Below, piece by piece: positions 61,466-64,000 of a stretch of DNA of 64,000 bases (position 1 is its first letter; each line of letters opens with the position of its first letter). The stretch is from assembly GCA_963813345.1 (NCBI GenBank), contig CAWEYR010000007.1, positions 1 to 64,000 on the forward strand, in the 5' to 3' direction. Position numbers and translations under genes: made by a program. The notes beneath the pieces are model-generated. The model saw only the letters and a list, made by a program, of their open reading frames with translations. It searched no databases and was not told the origin of the DNA. The DNA comes from CAWDDA01 sp963813345 (lineage in GTDB: Bacteria; Acidobacteriota; Blastocatellia; RBC074).

Positions 61466-63624
61466 ATGAAAGTCCTGCTGCTCGTCTGCTTCGTGTTCTG
61501 CCTCACGGGCGCTCAGCTTAGCTCATCTGATCCAACTGGATACGTGGATTCGGGTGCCTGCGTCACATGCCATAAAGAAATTGCAGAGAGCTACGCTCGA
61601 ACTGCGATGGCGCGAACATTCGGCGTCGTGCAGACAGGAAGTGAGTTTCCTGAACTCAAAGGCGGCAGCTTTCACCACGCTGCGTCTGACGAACACTTCA
61701 CCGTATATCAGCGCGACGGCAAGCCCTACCTCAAACGCCATCAAATCGGTTTTGACGGGGCAGTGACTAATATCCTCGATGCGCGGATCGATTACTGGTT
61801 TGGTTCAGGCAACCATGCGCGCAGCTATATCAGCCGGACAAAGTTAGGAGAGTTGATTGAACTGCCGCTGACCTGGTATGCGGAGCAAGGTGGCTATTGG
61901 GCGATGAGTCCAGGCTTTGACCGTCCCGATCACGGGGGCTTCAGCCGAAAGCTCAGCCATAAGTGTATGGCGTGCCACAACGGCAATATTCAGATATCTG
62001 CAGAGGACTCTGCTGAGGGAGGCCTTGCCGGACACCGCTTTCCATCGCGATTGCCCGAAGGCATTGATTGCCAGCGATGTCACGGGCCGGGTCAGGCGCA
62101 TCTTGCTGCTGTAAGCCAGGGATTGCCGCCTGAGCGAGTGCGAAGTGCGATCATCAATCCGGCGCGACTCACGCCCGAGCGGCGGATGGAAGTCTGCATG
62201 CAGTGCCATCTCGAAACCACAAGCTTGCGACTTCCGGCCTCACTGTTGCGCACGGGGCGTGGCGTCTTTTCATATCGCCCGGGCGAACCGCTGTCTGAAT
62301 ACATCCTTCATTTTGATCGCGCGACAACGAGTCACGAAGGCAAAGAATGGCCTGAAGACGCACCTGAATTTGTCAGTGCAGCATACCGTCTGCGCCAGTC
62401 GGCCTGCTACATAAAGAGTAATGGCACGCTCACGTGCACGACGTGTCATAACCCACACGAACCATCGGCGGCTCCAAGTGCGCTCAGACGCTACACGAAC
62501 GCTTGTCTTGGTTGTCATAAGGCGGCGGTCGAGCAGTTGACAGTGTCACGTCGTCATCCGGAATCGCAGGATTGCGCCTCCTGTCACATGCCCAAACGGC
62601 GGCCCAACGGATGCGATCCATACGCGGATCACGGATCACTTCATCCGACGGCTCCCGAAGAACTGAGCAACCCGAACCGACATTTGAGAAGCACGATGGC
62701 AACACGCCTCCCTATCGCGGCCGCGTTCAACTTTACTATCCATCAAAGCTCGACAAGGCGCCGGAGCGCGAACTCTATCTGGCGCTCGCGCAGGTGAAGC
62801 ACGATGCGAATCTCGATGAGGGACTGCGCGAGTTGGAAGCGGCGATCACTCGACACAAGCCAGCGCACGCTGAGTTCTACTTTGAATTGGCTGAAGCGTA
62901 CCGGCGGTCGGGAAAGCTCGCTCAAGCCATTCCCTTCTACGAACAATCGGCTGCGCGTACGCCCGGTGATTGGCGGTATCCGTACAGGCTAGGTACGGCG
63001 CTTGTCGCCGCTGGACAAGCCGCGCGCGCCGGACTCGCACTGGAACGCGCGCGATCGCTCGCGCCGCGTGAACCCGCCGTGCTCGAAGCCATCGCGAACC
63101 TGCTGGCGAGTCAGGGGAAATTGCTGGACGCGGTTGCGACGCTTCAAGACGGCACTTGCAGCGGAACCCGAAGCCGCAAATCTACAGAACGCTCTCGGAG
63201 CACGACTGCTGCAACTCAACGACTCAAAGGGCGCCGAAGCAGGCCTGGCGCGAAGCGGTACGCTTGCGGCCCGAAGCTGGAGCGATGCGACTGAATCTGG
63301 CCAATCTACTTGCGAGCAAAGGCCAGTTTCATGAAGCGCAGTATCATTTCAAGGCTGCTCGTTCGAAGCGCTCCCCAATTCGCAGATGCCCACATGGCTT
63401 ATGCGATAGCGCTTCAGGCGCACGGCGATGCAGCGCATGCCGAACATCATTTTCGGGAGGCAATCAGACTCGCGCCGGATTTTTTCGAAGCACATCTTCG
63501 ACTCGGACAGTTGCTTCGTGCGCGCGGCGATGTGGTGCGTGCGGCTCCTTATTTGCAAAAGGCCGCTCAGAGTCCTGAGCCTCGTGTCCGCGACAGAGCT
63601 CGCGAGTTATTGAAAGCAAAATAA
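61466..63624 (+). CDS. periplasmic seven-heme cytochrome c with C-terminal TPR domain, frameshifted
   Basis: About 720 residues. Leader MKVLLLVCFVFCLTGAQLSS, then seven CxxCH heme motifs in order: CVTCH, CMACH, CQRCH, CMQCH, CTTCH, CLGCH, CASCH. Frames change near 62620-62700; the TPR half then reads LDEGLRELEAAITRHKPAHA, FYFELAEAYRRSGKLAQAIP, and, after further changes near 63150, 63230 and 63360, HMAYAIALQAHGDAAHAEHH and EAHLRLGQLLRARGDVVRAA. Multiheme-TPR proteins of this layout carry electrons in the periplasm. ATG 61427 is an alternative start. The partner is unknown; the TonB receptor lies just upstream. Confidence 0.8.
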
Positions 63625-63628
63625 CTCA

Positions 63629-64000
63629 TTACGGATTCGTGTCAATTGTGTAATCGAAGTCGTAGTAGTGTTTGCCGTCGGTAATCCTGATTGACATCCG
63701 GCCCTTCAGCCCCGCTAACTGGCCGGTGCCGGAATCCGGCACCACCGTAACCGACAGCTCTGACTGACCACGATTCATAGTGCCGCTGTGCTGCAACACA
63801 AACGTTCCCTTGCGACCTCCGAGCGTTGCATTCACTTTCTCGATCGCAACATAGCCTGCCGAGTCCTTGATCGCCGTGGTTGCACTCAGCATCTGGCCAA
63901 CGCTTGTCCCGGCAAGATCTCCGTGGAAATTCTTGTCGATCGTCATTCGGCCGAGGTTCGCGTCCCCCATTCCGTCGTCCTTTGGGGTCAGCTTCACATC
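63629..64000 (-). CDS. DUF3224 family protein, N-terminus beyond the right edge
   Basis: The 120-odd visible residues match DUF3224: GRMTIDKNFHGDLAGTSVGQ, MLSATTAIKDSAGYVAIEKV, GRKGTFVLQHSGTMNRGQSE, SVTVVPDSGTGQLAGLKGRM and the end GKHYYDFDYTI. This is a small beta-barrel family of unknown role. The frame is still open at the window edge with family-like residues (DVKLTPK), so the true start lies outside. It is convergent with the cytochrome gene, 4 bases apart. Confidence 0.85.
   Translation of the reverse strand, partial: DVKLTPKDDGMGDANLGRMTIDKNFHGDLAGTSVGQMLSATTAIKDSAGYVAIEKVNATLGGRKGTFVLQHSGTMNRGQSELSVTVVPDSGTGQLAGLKGRMSIRITDGKHYYDFDYTIDTNP

Overview
The window looks like a chromosomal segment of an Acidobacteriota bacterium, probably Blastocatellia/Pyrinomonadales-like. 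The grounds are an ADOP-type duplicated MacB permease behind a PadR regulator, DUF2277, DUF3574 and DUF3224 proteins, a carboxypeptidase-regulatory-domain TonB receptor, a DUF1549/DUF1501 pair, a form I CO dehydrogenase cluster, and fairly high GC. The class assignment is inference. I saw no rRNA, tRNA, CRISPR array, prophage or transposase gene.

Many clearly single genes are split over two or three reading frames by 1-2 base indels: the permease, the whole cox operon, the TcA-like gene, the tandem-HAMP kinase and others. In the HAMP array the 276-bp period becomes 277 in several of the units where the frame breaks. I therefore treat the breaks mainly as base-level sequence errors and annotate each broken gene as one feature spanning its fragments.

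Layout. 0-4.6 kb: small membrane proteins, DoxX, DUF2277, PadR plus ADOP permease. 4.7-9.4 kb (minus): two unusual signal-gated redox proteins. One is FHA-TM-ferredoxin-FAD reductase. The other is two cNMP domains, four Fe-S clusters and a di-heme-b-like membrane domain. 9.5-12.6 kb: cupin, zinc-ribbon proteins, Tat amidase. 12.9-22.6 kb: cox cluster coxM-coxS-coxL-xdhC/YHS-mocA-like-coxD-coxE-coxF-sufU-like, with coxG convergent. 22.7-33.4 kb: two YCII genes flanking a Tc-toxin-like pair (short TcA-like protein and fused TcB/TcC-like Rhs protein). 33.5-38 kb: DUF1549/DUF1553 cytochrome and DUF1501 Tat protein. 38-41 kb: small secreted proteins. 41-49.4 kb: two hybrid histidine kinases, one with nine tandem HAMP-type repeats. 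49.4-57.3 kb (minus): alkyladenine glycosylase, DUF3089 hydrolase, propeller sensor kinase with NarL-type regulator, glycoside hydrolase. 57.7-64 kb: TonB receptor, seven-heme cytochrome with TPRs, DUF3224.

Almost every gap between transcription units holds a palindromic element from one of about five families (called A to E here). Several are nested: one family's palindrome sits inside the loop of another. Some supply stop codons or terminal codons to neighbouring genes.
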